The notes under the pieces were generated by a model, which saw only the letters and a program-made list of their open reading frames with translations, made no database searches and was not told where the DNA came from. From Cupidesulfovibrio sp000226255 (GTDB lineage: Bacteria; Desulfobacterota; Desulfovibrionia; Desulfovibrionales; Desulfovibrionaceae), in assembly GCF_003402415.2 (NCBI RefSeq), contig NZ_AP036014.1, positions 2,232,001 through 2,296,000 on the forward strand: DNA of 64,000 nucleotides. The letters are read 5' to 3'. This document shows positions 25,427-34,614 of the stretch, piece by piece. Numbering within the stretch: position 1 is the stretch's first letter; the number at the start of each line of letters is the position of its first letter. The translations under genes and the position numbers were made by a program.

Positions 25427-26116
25427 CTATCCGGGCACGCGGCCCAGCACGTTTTTGGCCAGCCGTTGGCACATCCTGTCCGCCTCGGCGGCCGTCACGC
25501 CCAACGCGGCGCGCTCGGGCACCGTGTCGCGCCATTCCTGCACCCCCTTGGGCTTGCCGGTGCGCATCAGCCGCAGCACCAGGCCCGCCTGCCCGAGGGT
25601 GAAATGCTTCTCCAGCCACATCACGGACACGCGCCGCGTTGCCCTGCCGCCGCCCTTGCCGGGCACCGGCAGGCGAAACCCTTCCCGCAGCAGCGCCTTG
25701 GCCTGCCTGCGGGTGCACCGGGCCTTGTAGTCCGGCACGCCGTAGGCCCGCGCCGCGCGCTGCGGCCCCCACTCCTCGCCCACGCCGTGCTGGTGCCGGT
25801 AGGCGATCCGCGCGTCGCGCGGGTTCTTCCACGAAACAACCACCCCGCCATCCGGCCCGCGCGGGATGATGGCCAACGTCCTTGCCAGCCCGGTAAGCAT
25901 GGCCCGCTTGTCCCGCTTGTCGCGGCGCTGCGCGAAGGGCGCGCCCTCCACCGTCTCCTGCTTGCGGATGTTGCGCCGCGTCTGCGTGCGCACGTACCCG
26001 GCAAGACGGCGGGCATGCTTGCGACGGTCGCGGATCTCGCCGCCAAGGGCGTCGATCTGCGTATCCAGCCGGGCCGACCGGCCATGGTCGGGCGAAACGG
26101 AAAAGCTAACCTGCAT
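25427..26116 (-). CDS. Phage virion morphogenesis / tail completion protein (gpS-like)
   Basis: The start is the ATG at 26116 (229 residues). It shows the virion-morphogenesis family pattern, including a basic helical region (RRKHARRLAGYVRTQTRRNI), GEEWGPQRAARAYGVPDYKARCTRRQAKAL and WLEKHFTLGQAG. P2 gpS completes the tail at the head-tail junction. The gene overlaps the gpR-like gene by 11 bases. Confidence 0.78.
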   Translation of the reverse strand: MQVSFSVSPDHGRSARLDTQIDALGGEIRDRRKHARRLAGYVRTQTRRNIRKQETVEGAPFAQRRDKRDKRAMLTGLARTLAIIPRGPDGGVVVSWKNPRDARIAYRHQHGVGEEWGPQRAARAYGVPDYKARCTRRQAKALLREGFRLPVPGKGGGRATRRVSVMWLEKHFTLGQAGLVLRLMRTGKPKGVQEWRDTVPERAALGVTAAEADRMCQRLAKNVLGRVPG

Positions 26117-26582
26117 CGCCGCCCCCGCGCCGCGCGCCGAAGGTGAACGAACCCGCCGCCACGATCTCTGGCGCGGCCACGCTCCAGCGCCTGCCGTCAA
26201 AGGGCACGGCCCCGTCCGGGTCTTCCACCACGGTGATGCGTTCCTCGAACTCCACGGCCAGCTCCACGTCGCAGGTGCGGGCATCGTTGATGTCCACGTC
26301 CAGCTCCGGCTCGGCCAGCCCGTCGCGGTCGCCGTCGTGGTCGGCCAGCCAGCCAAGCACGATGGCCATCAGCGTGGGGCCGTCGCCCGCGTAGCGTTCC
26401 AACCGGATCACCGCGTCGTACTTCCACACGCCCACTTCCAGTTGCGCGCGGCCATCGGGCGTCATGCCCAGGTCGCGCCCGGTGGGCTGCAGCTCGCCCT
26501 TGTCCGCAAAGGCGTGCGCCTGCTCGCGCGGCAGGCGGGTGGTGGTCAGCAGGTGTTCGACGAGGGATGAAATCTTGCGCAT
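26106..26582 (-). CDS. Tail completion protein (gpR-like)
   Basis: The 158-residue protein (start at 26582) has the features of P2 gpR-type proteins: an N-terminal helix followed by a beta-rich domain with VWKYDAVIRLERYAGDGPTLMAIVLGWLADHD. It is in the expected L-R-S order. Its C-terminus is Gly-rich. Confidence 0.72.
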   Translation of the reverse strand: MRKISSLVEHLLTTTRLPREQAHAFADKGELQPTGRDLGMTPDGRAQLEVGVWKYDAVIRLERYAGDGPTLMAIVLGWLADHDGDRDGLAEPELDVDINDARTCDVELAVEFEERITVVEDPDGAVPFDGRRWSVAAPEIVAAGSFTFGARRGGGDAG

Positions 26583-26589
26583 GCCCGCC

Positions 26590-27045
26590 TCACACCAGAT
26601 CCGCGTCGATGCGCCCGCGCCCGCGCAGATCCGCAATGGCGTCGTGCGCCCAGGCATAGAAGCGGTCGGCCACGTCCGGGCCTTCCTTGGCGTCTTCGCG
26701 GGCGGCCTCGCGCCGCTCCACGGTGGCGAACTGGCCCAGCAGCAGCGCCTTGGCGTGGCAGAACACCGCCCGCTTGAAGAGCCGCGTTGCCTCCCCGGCC
26801 ATGCCGAACACGGGCACGGCATCAAGGCTGGCGAACCCGGCCGCCTCCTGCGCCGCGCGCCACGCCTGCAACTGGCGCATGGCCCACAGCCGGGCCAGGC
26901 CAAGGTGGTCTTCCACCAGCGCCGCCGCGTATTCTGCGGGCAGCCGGTACACGCGCTGGAACTCGCCCACGGAAAGGTCCGGATACCAGCCGTCACCCGG
27001 CAGGGTGACGGTGGAGGGCTGGTCGGTAATGGCGCTGAAGCTCAT
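26590..27045 (-). CDS. Head completion protein (gpL-like)
   Basis: The 151-residue protein has the P2 gpL-type pattern (WYPDLSVGEFQRVYRLPAEYAAALVEDHLGLA; RAVFCHAKALLLGQFATVERREAA). gpL closes the head after packaging. It follows the small terminase gene as in P2 (O-N-M-L). Confidence 0.82.
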   Translation of the reverse strand: MSFSAITDQPSTVTLPGDGWYPDLSVGEFQRVYRLPAEYAAALVEDHLGLARLWAMRQLQAWRAAQEAAGFASLDAVPVFGMAGEATRLFKRAVFCHAKALLLGQFATVERREAAREDAKEGPDVADRFYAWAHDAIADLRGRGRIDADLV

Positions 27046-27148
27046 GGCGTGGCCTGTTGTGTCGTGTTGGGGGCGGGCCCGGGCGTGCGGTCACCGGCAC
27101 CCTGTGCCGTGCTTCCGCCCGGGCCGCCCCGGCTGGGTGGAGGAGTAC

Positions 27149-27925
27149 CTAGCCCGCCCCGTCGCCGCCCGCCGGTTCTTCGGGGGCGGCAGCGGGTGCG
27201 GGGTCATTGCTTTCTTCATCGCCGGGCGCGGGCTGCCCGCCATCGCGGGCCAGCCGCTTGCGCACGCCGTCCAGCGCGGTCTTCACCTTGGCCCCCAGCT
27301 CCAGCGCGCGTTGCAGCTCGCGCTCCGCCGTGGGCAGGTCGCCGCCCTGCTCGGCCCGCAGGCCGAACAGCCGGTGGAAGCCCGCGCGCACCTTGTCCGG
27401 CACCTCGCCGCCGGGTTCCACCAGCGCCTGCGCCTGCGACAGGTACGGCTCGAAGTCGTGCCCGGCGTCGTGCTGGCGCTCGGCCCACGCAGCCACGGCA
27501 GACGCCACGAACAGCGGCACGCTGGCGCGGAAGCGTTCCGGCAGCGGCAGGCCCTGCTCCATGGCCCACGCGGCCACGCGCAGGCCCTCTTCCATGCAGC
27601 CCGCGTCCAGGCACCACACAAGGTAGTAGCCCAGCAGCTCGTGCCGCTGGCCGTCGGCCATCAGGCGCGCCGCATAGTCGCGGTACTTGGGAATGAGGGT
27701 GTCGCGCTTCAGGTCGATCTTGCGTTCGACGGAAGCGATGGCAGACAGCGCCGCCAGATCCTCGGACAGCGAGGCGGAAAGGAAGGTGCCCAACTGGCTG
27801 CCGCCCAGCAGGCCACGGGGCGCGGCGGGCATGGCCCCCAGCACCACGGCCCCGGCCCCTATCCGCTCGCCCGGCACGCCGGTAACCACGCGCACGGCCT
27901 GCTGGTGCTTGCGCATCAGGCTCAT
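27149..27925 (-). CDS. Small terminase / endonuclease subunit (gpM-like)
   Basis: The 258-residue protein starts at 27925. Its central part matches P2 gpM (RDTLIPKYRDYAARLMADGQRHELLGYYLVWCLDAGCMEEGLRVA). It is preceded by an Ala/Gly-rich segment and followed by an acidic, Pro-rich tail. The family cuts concatemeric DNA at cos for packaging together with the large terminase encoded divergently at 29930. Confidence 0.88.
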   Translation of the reverse strand: MSLMRKHQQAVRVVTGVPGERIGAGAVVLGAMPAAPRGLLGGSQLGTFLSASLSEDLAALSAIASVERKIDLKRDTLIPKYRDYAARLMADGQRHELLGYYLVWCLDAGCMEEGLRVAAWAMEQGLPLPERFRASVPLFVASAVAAWAERQHDAGHDFEPYLSQAQALVEPGGEVPDKVRAGFHRLFGLRAEQGGDLPTAERELQRALELGAKVKTALDGVRKRLARDGGQPAPGDEESNDPAPAAAPEEPAGGDGAG

Positions 27926-27927
27926 GG

Positions 27928-28950
27928 CTAGGCCCACCCGCTCGCGCCGTCGGGCAGCTTCACGTTGTCGAACTCCACGGCCACGAAGCGCTCGGGTGTT
28001 TCCACCACGTAGCCCTCGTTGCGGCTGTTGTAGTCCTCCACGCGGTCCTTCTTGGGGTTGTCCTCCACCTTGCGGCGCCACGAGCCGTTCTGCAGGTAGA
28101 CGGAAAGGTTGTCGTAGCTGGTGACCACAAGGCCGCGACCGGGGAAGTTGCTGGGGGTGTCCCACGCCAGCCCGCCAAAGGTGGTCAGCGCGTTGCCCAG
28201 CAGGGCCTTTTCCGTGGGCTTGCCGCCCACCACGGCGAACAGCGCGGCCTTTTCCTGCGCGATCAGGTCGGTGCCGATCAGGGCCACCAGGTTCTGGCGC
28301 ATGTAGGTGGGGATGCCCTGCAACAGGTCGTGCACGGCAATGTCCAGGTTGGCCCAGTCGCCGCCCGCGCCGATGCGGATTTCACCGGCGGTCGCGCCGC
28401 CGCTCAGGATGTTGCCGGGCAGGTTTTCGCGCATGTACTGCATCCAGCCCTTGTTCACGTCCTGCATCAGCGGGAAGGCGGAAAGGTCGGTATCGGCGGC
28501 AGCCGAGCGGCCGTGCCAGCCCACCAGTTCGCGGTCGTTGGCCATGCGCTCCTGCACGTAGCGGGAATACCGGTCGCCCATGTCGGGGAACTTGGACCAC
28601 GCGTCCATGGTGGCGTAGCGCAGGTAGACGTCGGTGTTGGTCTGGACCAGCTTGTAGCGGTAGGGCTTCAGGCCCAGCACGTTGCGGGGCGTGCGTTCCT
28701 TGTCGGCGCTGGTGTCCGTGCGGCCCGAAACGGGGCCGGTGGCGGAGCCGAGCAGGGTTTCGCCTTCCAGGTCATCCACGGGGATGGTGTTGATCTTCGG
28801 CAGGAAGGTGGACCGCTCCACGATGGCGTCCTGCAGGCGCTGTTCAATGGTGGGCGAAACGGAAAACTGCTGGCGCACGCTGGGCACGCCATAGGTGGCG
28901 GCCATGCGGCTGCACAGGGTGTCGAACTTCTTGCGGGTACTTTCGCGCAT
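27928..28950 (-). CDS. Major capsid protein (gpN-like)
   Basis: The 340-residue protein matches the P2 major capsid family throughout (RMAATYGVPSVRQQFSVSPTIEQRLQDAI; LVGWHGRSAAADTD; YVVETPERFVAVEFDNVKLP). It assembles on the gpO-like scaffold. The gene is two bases from the small terminase gene. Confidence 0.93.
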   Translation of the reverse strand: MRESTRKKFDTLCSRMAATYGVPSVRQQFSVSPTIEQRLQDAIVERSTFLPKINTIPVDDLEGETLLGSATGPVSGRTDTSADKERTPRNVLGLKPYRYKLVQTNTDVYLRYATMDAWSKFPDMGDRYSRYVQERMANDRELVGWHGRSAAADTDLSAFPLMQDVNKGWMQYMRENLPGNILSGGATAGEIRIGAGGDWANLDIAVHDLLQGIPTYMRQNLVALIGTDLIAQEKAALFAVVGGKPTEKALLGNALTTFGGLAWDTPSNFPGRGLVVTSYDNLSVYLQNGSWRRKVEDNPKKDRVEDYNSRNEGYVVETPERFVAVEFDNVKLPDGASGWA

Positions 28951-28967
28951 GTGGGTTCCTCCCGCCC

Positions 28968-29825
28968 CTACAGGAGGGGGGCGTTGTCGTCCGCCGGGCC
29001 TTCGGTGGGGGGCACCGGCGTGCCGGGCCGGGCGGCCTCGAACCGGGCGGCGATGCCATCCATCTGCGCGCCCAGCTTGGTGATGGCGGCGGCCAGCTCG
29101 GTGTACTTTTCCGACTCCGCCCCGACCGGGGCAGCCGGGGCCGCAGGTGCGGCGGGGGCGGCGGGCTGTGCCTGCTCATTCGGCTTGGCCGTGAAGCTGG
29201 CCACGGTGGTCTTGATCTCGGTAACGGCGGTGGCAAGGGCGTCGATCTTGCCCTGCATCTCCGCGTACTGCTGTGCGTCCATGGGCTCCTCGCGTTGGGT
29301 GGCGTTGGGGGTGAACAACTGGAAAAGCCGGGCCACCCACGAGGGTTCCCGGTCTTCTGCCTCTGCGGGCAGGGCGCATTCCACGTTGGACAGAAACTGG
29401 CTGCCCGGCGTGTTGCGGCGGGCAGAGAACTTCAGCTCGCTGGTGGCCAGCGAGGCGGGCGAATCGGTAATGCCCAGCCCCACAAGGTAGGCCCGGCCCG
29501 TGCCCGCGAAGTTGTCGTCGATCTCCATGGAGAAAAAGAGACGCTGCCCGTACTGGTTGCCCATCAGGTAGCTGGCGTTGGGTTGCAGGCGCGCGTACAG
29601 CGCCACCACGCCGCCCTCCTCTTCCGTCTTCAGCTCCAGCACCTTGCCGTAGTTCTGAAAGCGGAAGTGGTCCGGCCAGATCAGCGCGGTGTACAGGGCC
29701 GGGCTGTAGGATTCCGCCGCCTGCAACAGCCACGCGGGGTCGATGGTCCGCCCATCCACTGTGGGGCCGGACTGGCCTATCCTGACGAAATCGGTGGTGA
29801 GGGTGGGCTTGCTCATGCGCGCCAT
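28968..29825 (-). CDS. Capsid scaffolding protein (gpO-like)
   Basis: The 285-residue protein (an alternative ATG three codons in, MSKPTL, is possible) matches P2 gpO, which both scaffolds the capsid and acts as its maturation protease: VDGRTIDPAWLLQAAESYSPALYTALIWPDHFR near the N-terminus and a long Ala/Pro-rich helical C-terminal part. The gene heads the late capsid operon and is divergent from terminase. Confidence 0.88.
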   Translation of the reverse strand: MARMSKPTLTTDFVRIGQSGPTVDGRTIDPAWLLQAAESYSPALYTALIWPDHFRFQNYGKVLELKTEEEGGVVALYARLQPNASYLMGNQYGQRLFFSMEIDDNFAGTGRAYLVGLGITDSPASLATSELKFSARRNTPGSQFLSNVECALPAEAEDREPSWVARLFQLFTPNATQREEPMDAQQYAEMQGKIDALATAVTEIKTTVASFTAKPNEQAQPAAPAAPAAPAAPVGAESEKYTELAAAITKLGAQMDGIAARFEAARPGTPVPPTEGPADDNAPLL

Positions 29826-29929
29826 GTAGGCACAGCACGCAAGGCAAGGTCAAAGACACGGCGTCCGATTTTGGCAAAATCGGATTTGTGGTGCGTTGGC
29901 GGTTGCCGCAACAGTGCTATTGCAGCACG

Positions 29930-31801
29930 ATGGAGACCATTGCAGACGGCGGGAATACGCAGGAAGCCCGGCAGGGCGTGCGCCAGTACCCGGACGAGAT
30001 ACGGCAGGCCGCGCGGGGCATGTACCTGCGGCGCTACACCGTGGCGGACATTTCCGACGCGCTGGGCGTGCCGCGCCGCACCGTCTACCACTGGAGCACG
30101 GTGGGCGAATGGGACGCCCTGCTCACGCACGAGACGGCGGAAGAAGCCGTTACCCGCCGCCTCACCCTGCTGGCCGAGCGCGACCCCAAGACGCCCGGCG
30201 AGCTGCGCGAGGTGGATCTGCTGGTGGGCACGCTTGAGCGGTTGCAGGCCCTGCGCACCAAAGAGGTGGCCCTGGCGCGCCAGCGTGGACAGGAGCAGGG
30301 CAGCGCCCACCCCGGCCCGGCCCCCCAGCCGGACGCCCCCGGTGATTGCGCCGCGGACTCCCCTTCCGCCCCTTCCACCGGGCCGCGCGCCGCCCGCCCT
30401 CGCCGGGGCAAGCCCATAAAGAACGACGTTACCGCCCTCACGCAGCAGCTCTTCGCGGACAAGTTCCACCGCCGGTACTTCGGCTACCAGCACGCCCTGC
30501 GCACGGCCAAGCAGCACCGCAACCGCATGCTGCTGAAGGCCCGCCAAATCGGCGCCACCTGGTACTTCGCGCAGGAGGCGTTCGAAGACGCCTGCCTGAC
30601 CGGCGACAACCAGCTGTTCCTTTCCGCCACCAAGGCGCAGTCGCAGGTGTTCCGCAACTACATCGTGCAGGCGGCGGGCGAAGCCTTCGACATCACCCTT
30701 TCCGGCAACCCGCTGATACTGCACACCCGCAACGGCAAGGCCGAGCTGCACTTTCTGTCCAACAACTCGCGCAGCGCGCAGAGCTACCACGGGCACGTCT
30801 ACATCGACGAGTTCTTCTGGATCACCAAGTTCCGCGAGCTGTACAAGGTGGCCACCGGCATGGCCGCGCACAAGAAGTGGCGGCGCACGCTGTTTTCCAC
30901 GCCATCGGCCATCACCCACGACGCCTACCCGCTGTGGACCGGCGAAGCCTTTCAGAAGCGCTTCGCCAAGCCCCGGCCGTGGCCGGACGCCGCCGCCCTG
31001 CGCGCCGGGTTCCTTTGCCCGGACACATACTGGCGCAACGTCATCACGCTGGCCGACGCGGAGGCGGGCGGCTGCGACCTGTTCGACGTGGCCCAACTGC
31101 GGCTGGAATACACGCCGGACGAATTCCGCCAGCTGTTCGACTGCGAATTCATAGACGACACGCAGGGCGTGTTCCGCCTGGCGCTGCTGGAACGCTGCAT
31201 GACAGACCCGGCGGACTGGCCGGACTACGCCCCCGGCGCGCCCCGCCCCGTGGGCAACCACCCGGTGTGGGGCGGGTACGACCCCAGCCGCTCGCGCGAC
31301 GACGCATCGTTCGTGGTGCTGCAACCGCCCCTGAAGCCGGGCGGGGTGATCCGCTGCGTGGAGCGGCACAAGTGGGTGGGCAAGAGCTACCTGTGGCAGG
31401 CGGAACGCATCCGCGAGCTGGCGGACAGGTACCGCTTCGCGCACCTGGGCATAGACACCACCGGCCCCGGCATTGGCGTGTACGAGCACGTGCGCCAGTT
31501 CTGCCCGGTGGCCGCGCCCATCAACTACGCCGTGGCCAGCAAGGCCGCCCTTGTGCTGAAGGCCCGCGAGGTGATCGAGGAGCAGCGGCTGGAATGGGAC
31601 GCTGCGGAAACGGACATCGCCCACGCCTTTCTGACCATTCGGCAGACCACCACCGACAAGGGACAGATTACCTACGCCGCCGGGCGCACGCCCACCACCG
31701 GGCATGCCGACGTGGCGTGGGCCATCATGCACGCGCTGGCGGCGGAACCGCTGGCGCGCCAGACCGGGCACGGCGGCTGCACCGTGGTTATCGGCGCGTA
31801 G
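29930..31801 (+). CDS. Large terminase, ATPase subunit (gpP-like)
   Basis: I prefer the ATG at 29930 (623 residues) over the GTG at 29888. The N-terminus holds a helix-turn-helix (YTVADISDALGVPRRTVYHW). Then comes the ATPase domain with KARQIGATW as its Walker A-like loop and HVYIDEFFW as Walker B, and a nuclease domain with GGYDPSRSRDDASFVVL and IDTTGPGIGVYE. It drives DNA packaging. Its orientation opposite to the capsid genes follows the P2 plan. Confidence 0.93.
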   Translation: METIADGGNTQEARQGVRQYPDEIRQAARGMYLRRYTVADISDALGVPRRTVYHWSTVGEWDALLTHETAEEAVTRRLTLLAERDPKTPGELREVDLLVGTLERLQALRTKEVALARQRGQEQGSAHPGPAPQPDAPGDCAADSPSAPSTGPRAARPRRGKPIKNDVTALTQQLFADKFHRRYFGYQHALRTAKQHRNRMLLKARQIGATWYFAQEAFEDACLTGDNQLFLSATKAQSQVFRNYIVQAAGEAFDITLSGNPLILHTRNGKAELHFLSNNSRSAQSYHGHVYIDEFFWITKFRELYKVATGMAAHKKWRRTLFSTPSAITHDAYPLWTGEAFQKRFAKPRPWPDAAALRAGFLCPDTYWRNVITLADAEAGGCDLFDVAQLRLEYTPDEFRQLFDCEFIDDTQGVFRLALLERCMTDPADWPDYAPGAPRPVGNHPVWGGYDPSRSRDDASFVVLQPPLKPGGVIRCVERHKWVGKSYLWQAERIRELADRYRFAHLGIDTTGPGIGVYEHVRQFCPVAAPINYAVASKAALVLKAREVIEEQRLEWDAAETDIAHAFLTIRQTTTDKGQITYAAGRTPTTGHADVAWAIMHALAAEPLARQTGHGGCTVVIGA

Positions 31802-31819
31802 CGCAAACAGGAGGGATAC

Positions 31820-32887
31820 ATGGCCAGGGCCAGAACGAAAAAGCACGCCAGCACCACCCGGCCCGCGCCGGGGGCCGACGCCGGGGCGATCATCAACGAT
31901 GCCCTGCGCGGGGTGCAGGCCTTCACCTTTGGCGACCCGGAACCGGCGCTGGCCGGGGCGGTGTACGACCACCTTGGGGTGTGGCTGCTGGACAACGGCA
32001 GCTACTACCAACCGCCGGTGCCCCTGCGCGGGCTGGCCCGGCTGCTGCGGGCCAACGCCTACCACGGCCCCCTGCTGGAATTCAAAACCAACGTGGTGCT
32101 GCGCGGCTTTGTGCCCACGGCGGCGCTGCCCCGGCGGGCCATGCACGCCATGACCACCGACTACCTGGTGTTCGCCAACGGGTACCTGCAGAAAATCCGC
32201 AACTGGTACGGAGAGGTGGTGGAGCTGCGCCACCTGCCCGCCATCAACATGCGCCGCATGAAGGAGGAGGACTGCTACGGCCTGCTGACCCTGACCGGGC
32301 AGATCCACCGCTTTGCCCCCGGCGAGGTGGTGCATATCCGCAACTACGACGTCAGCCAGACCATTTACGGCCTGCCCTCGTACCTGGGGGCCATTCAGTC
32401 CATGCTGCTGAACGAGGATGCCACCCTGTTCCGCCGCCGGTACTACCGCAACGGCGCGCACATGGGCTACGTGTTCTATTCCTCTTCCAGTTCGCTGGAG
32501 GCGGACGACCGCGACCGCATTCGCTCTGCCATAGAGGGCAGCAAGGGCATAGGCAACTTTCGCAACATGTTCCTGCACATACCCAACGGGCGCGAGAAGG
32601 ACGTGCAGATACTGCCGGTGGGCGACTTCAGTACGCGGGACGAACTGGAGAAGATCAAGAACATCAGCCGCGACGACATCATTGCCGCGCACCGCATACC
32701 CCCGGCCATGGCCAGCATTATCCCCAACAACACCGGTGGCTTTGGCGACATAACCAAGATAGACGCGGTGTACGAGAAGAACGAGATAACCCCGGTGCGC
32801 GAGCTGCTGCTGGAAGTGAACGAGCACCTGCCGCCCGCCGCCCGCGTGGGCTTTGCCCCGCAAACGGAAAACCCGCCGGTGGCCTGA
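31820..32887 (+). CDS. Portal protein (gpQ-like)
   Basis: The 355-residue protein follows AGGAGG and matches the P2 portal family (YYQPPVPLRGLARLLRANAYHGPLLEFK; IYGLPSYLGAIQSMLLNEDATLFRRRYYRNGAHMGYVFY; IIAAHRIPPAMASIIPNNTGGFGDI). It forms the channel for DNA entry and the head-tail joint. It is 18 bases after the terminase gene, probably co-transcribed. Confidence 0.93.
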   Translation: MARARTKKHASTTRPAPGADAGAIINDALRGVQAFTFGDPEPALAGAVYDHLGVWLLDNGSYYQPPVPLRGLARLLRANAYHGPLLEFKTNVVLRGFVPTAALPRRAMHAMTTDYLVFANGYLQKIRNWYGEVVELRHLPAINMRRMKEEDCYGLLTLTGQIHRFAPGEVVHIRNYDVSQTIYGLPSYLGAIQSMLLNEDATLFRRRYYRNGAHMGYVFYSSSSSLEADDRDRIRSAIEGSKGIGNFRNMFLHIPNGREKDVQILPVGDFSTRDELEKIKNISRDDIIAAHRIPPAMASIIPNNTGGFGDITKIDAVYEKNEITPVRELLLEVNEHLPPAARVGFAPQTENPPVA

Positions 32888-32974
32888 CCACCGGCGGGCG
32901 AAACGCATAGGACGTGCTGCCCGATTGACAGCAACGCCCCCTTGTCATTGTGTTTGTGCAGGAGGATGAACACC

Positions 32975-33211
32975 ATGCGCATTATCTGCGACAAGTGCCA
33001 CGGCAAGGCCCGCATAACCACCCGCCGGGAGATAACCCCCCGCTTCACCAAGCTGTACTGCGTGTGCAACAACGCCGAATGCGGTCACAGCTTCGTCATG
33101 CACCTGGAGTTTGCGCACTCGCTGTCGCCATCTGGGTTGGAGTGCCCACCCCTCACCGCAAAATTTACTCATCAGCAACTCGCAAACAATAGCCGCCCTA
33201 CTTCGCAGTAG
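32975..33211 (+). CDS. Ogr/Delta-type late gene activator
   Basis: The ATG at 32975 is at a good distance from AGGAGG. The 78-residue protein begins RIICDKCHGKARI and has a second metal pair in CVCNNAECGHSF, the zinc-finger pattern of P2 Ogr and P4 Delta, which activate the late promoters. It follows the portal gene. Its last 14 bases overlap the convergent AT-rich gene. Confidence 0.88.
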   Translation: MRIICDKCHGKARITTRREITPRFTKLYCVCNNAECGHSFVMHLEFAHSLSPSGLECPPLTAKFTHQQLANNSRPTSQ

Positions 33212-33995
33212 GCGCATAGTTTTTCATCGCGCGATCTCGCGCAATGAAATCTTTAGACATCATTTCAATATTATACATCACAAGTTTACCATCGTAAAAT
33301 AACGTTTCCATCTGCTTGAATGCCTTATCAACATTGTACGATAACCGTGAAATTTCTTTTATGCATTGCCTATCTGCTTTTTCAATCTTGACGTCACCAA
33401 ATGCGTGCACAATAGACTCAAATACCCTATGCGCTTCTTTATCTACAAAATGGAATGCATTTCTGCAAAAATCCGAATACTCATGAACACTATGCAACCT
33501 TCCTTGCAATTCAAACACTATCACCGCGTCAACACTGCTCATGTCATGATCTTTCACCTTCTCTAAAAATTCTTTTGTTTTAATCAAACAGTGCCTTGTA
33601 TAAAGGAAGAAGCCAAATGCAACTATGCAAACATGCTCATGCCTAGCATACTCATCGCACGTTATAATTCTAAAAAAGAAATAGCTTGCAATATATCCAG
33701 CACATAGAGATATAGACACATCAAAAACAGGCTTAAGAGGGCTTTTACTCCACACCATACAAAGAACAACAAAAAAAACAATAGCAACTACAGCAACCTG
33801 AACCATCACCGTAGCTAAACAGTACTTCCGAGTATTCACATAAAAGAAAACCCTTTCATCAACGCCCCTAGCGGCCTTCACCCTATTCCAGCTTGACAAC
33901 AAATACGGTTTAAACCAACACCTAGCCCACCTCAGCAGAACAGCAGGCTTTCGCACACACTTAGAAAAACGTTTTACATCCACCTTCGCCTCCAT
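33198..33995 (-). CDS. AT-rich two-TM membrane protein of unknown function (cargo)
   Basis: The 265-residue protein starts at the ATG at 33995, with only a weak ribosome site. It has a basic N-terminus, two strongly hydrophobic segments (about 60-85 and 95-115) and a large soluble C-terminal part with helical, charged sequence. Its base composition is far lower in GC than the neighbouring phage genes, a sign of separate acquisition. It is convergent with the late activator and shares 14 bases with it. No family is recognised; a superinfection-exclusion or defence role is only a guess. Confidence 0.68.
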   Translation of the reverse strand: MEAKVDVKRFSKCVRKPAVLLRWARCWFKPYLLSSWNRVKAARGVDERVFFYVNTRKYCLATVMVQVAVVAIVFFVVLCMVWSKSPLKPVFDVSISLCAGYIASYFFFRIITCDEYARHEHVCIVAFGFFLYTRHCLIKTKEFLEKVKDHDMSSVDAVIVFELQGRLHSVHEYSDFCRNAFHFVDKEAHRVFESIVHAFGDVKIEKADRQCIKEISRLSYNVDKAFKQMETLFYDGKLVMYNIEMMSKDFIARDRAMKNYAPTAK

Positions 33996-34056
33996 TGTTT
34001 TGCCACTTGTATACAAGAGTTACCATATCGCCTCAACTTAAAGCGACAGAAAACCT

Positions 34057-34090
34057 AACGCCCCCGACATCAACCGATGCCGGGGGCGTT
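34057..34090. terminator. Bidirectional terminator
   Basis: A long hairpin (AACGCCCCCG with CGGGGGCGTT, extended through the loop side) with TTTCGTT on one side and TTTTCTG on the other separates the AT-rich gene from the minus-strand operon at 34119-35216. Confidence 0.65.
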
Positions 34091-34118
34091 TCGTTATGGG
34101 GTGATCTTCAGGGACGGG

Positions 34119-34361
34119 CTAGGAGGGGCGACCGCAGGCCCACGGCGGGCCGTCGCCCTGCCCGGCCCCCGTTCCGCCGCGCGCGGGGGCGCTGGCGGCT
34201 GCGCAGGGGGTATCGTCCAGCGCCTCGCCGCAGTGTTGCAGGTCTTCGCCCAGCAGGGCCAGAATCAGCGCGAGGCCGCCGTGTTCTTCCGGCAGGCGGG
34301 CGGCGATGGTGCGCAGCGCCGCCGCGTGGCTGTAGATGCGTCCGATGGGGTCAACGTCCAT
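34119..34361 (-). CDS. Small phage protein, unknown
   Basis: The 80-residue product (MDVDPIGRIYSHAAALRTIAARLPEEHGGLALILALLGEDLQ) starts at 34361 after a GGAGG. It is mostly helical with a Gly/Pro-rich tail. It is the last gene of a three-gene operon with overlapping ends. No motif is recognised. Confidence 0.62.
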   Translation of the reverse strand: MDVDPIGRIYSHAAALRTIAARLPEEHGGLALILALLGEDLQHCGEALDDTPCAAASAPARGGTGAGQGDGPPWACGRPS

Positions 34362-34614
34362 GGTGTGTCTCCTCCTGCACGAGGGCGGCATGCATGCGCG
34401 CCACATCGCCCGACAGCCAGGCAAGCTGGCGTTGGAGGTTCTGCAACACACTGGCGGACTGGTGGCGGCGCTGCTGGCTGTGCAGCACGCGGCGAAGGCC
34501 CGACGCCGCGCCCGACACCTCTGCTTGCAGCTCCGCGAGATCGTGTTGCAGGCGGTCCAGCCCGGAGACGACGGCAAAGGCGTCCTTGTAGCGTGGGTTC
34601 CTGTGGGTGGTCAT
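34351..34614 (-). CDS. Small helical phage protein, unknown
   Basis: The 87-residue protein is predicted to be almost all helix with heptad-like Leu spacing (DRLQHDLAELQAEVSGAASGLRRVLHSQQ), suggesting a coiled coil. It overlaps both neighbours by a few bases, so the three genes are translated as a unit. Confidence 0.65.
   Translation of the reverse strand: MTTHRNPRYKDAFAVVSGLDRLQHDLAELQAEVSGAASGLRRVLHSQQRRHQSASVLQNLQRQLAWLSGDVARMHAALVQEETHHGR

Noticed and set aside
29813..32908. Minus-strand frame of 1031 codons opposite terminase and portal
   Set aside because: It is a high-GC antisense shadow; terminase and portal are unmistakable on the plus strand.
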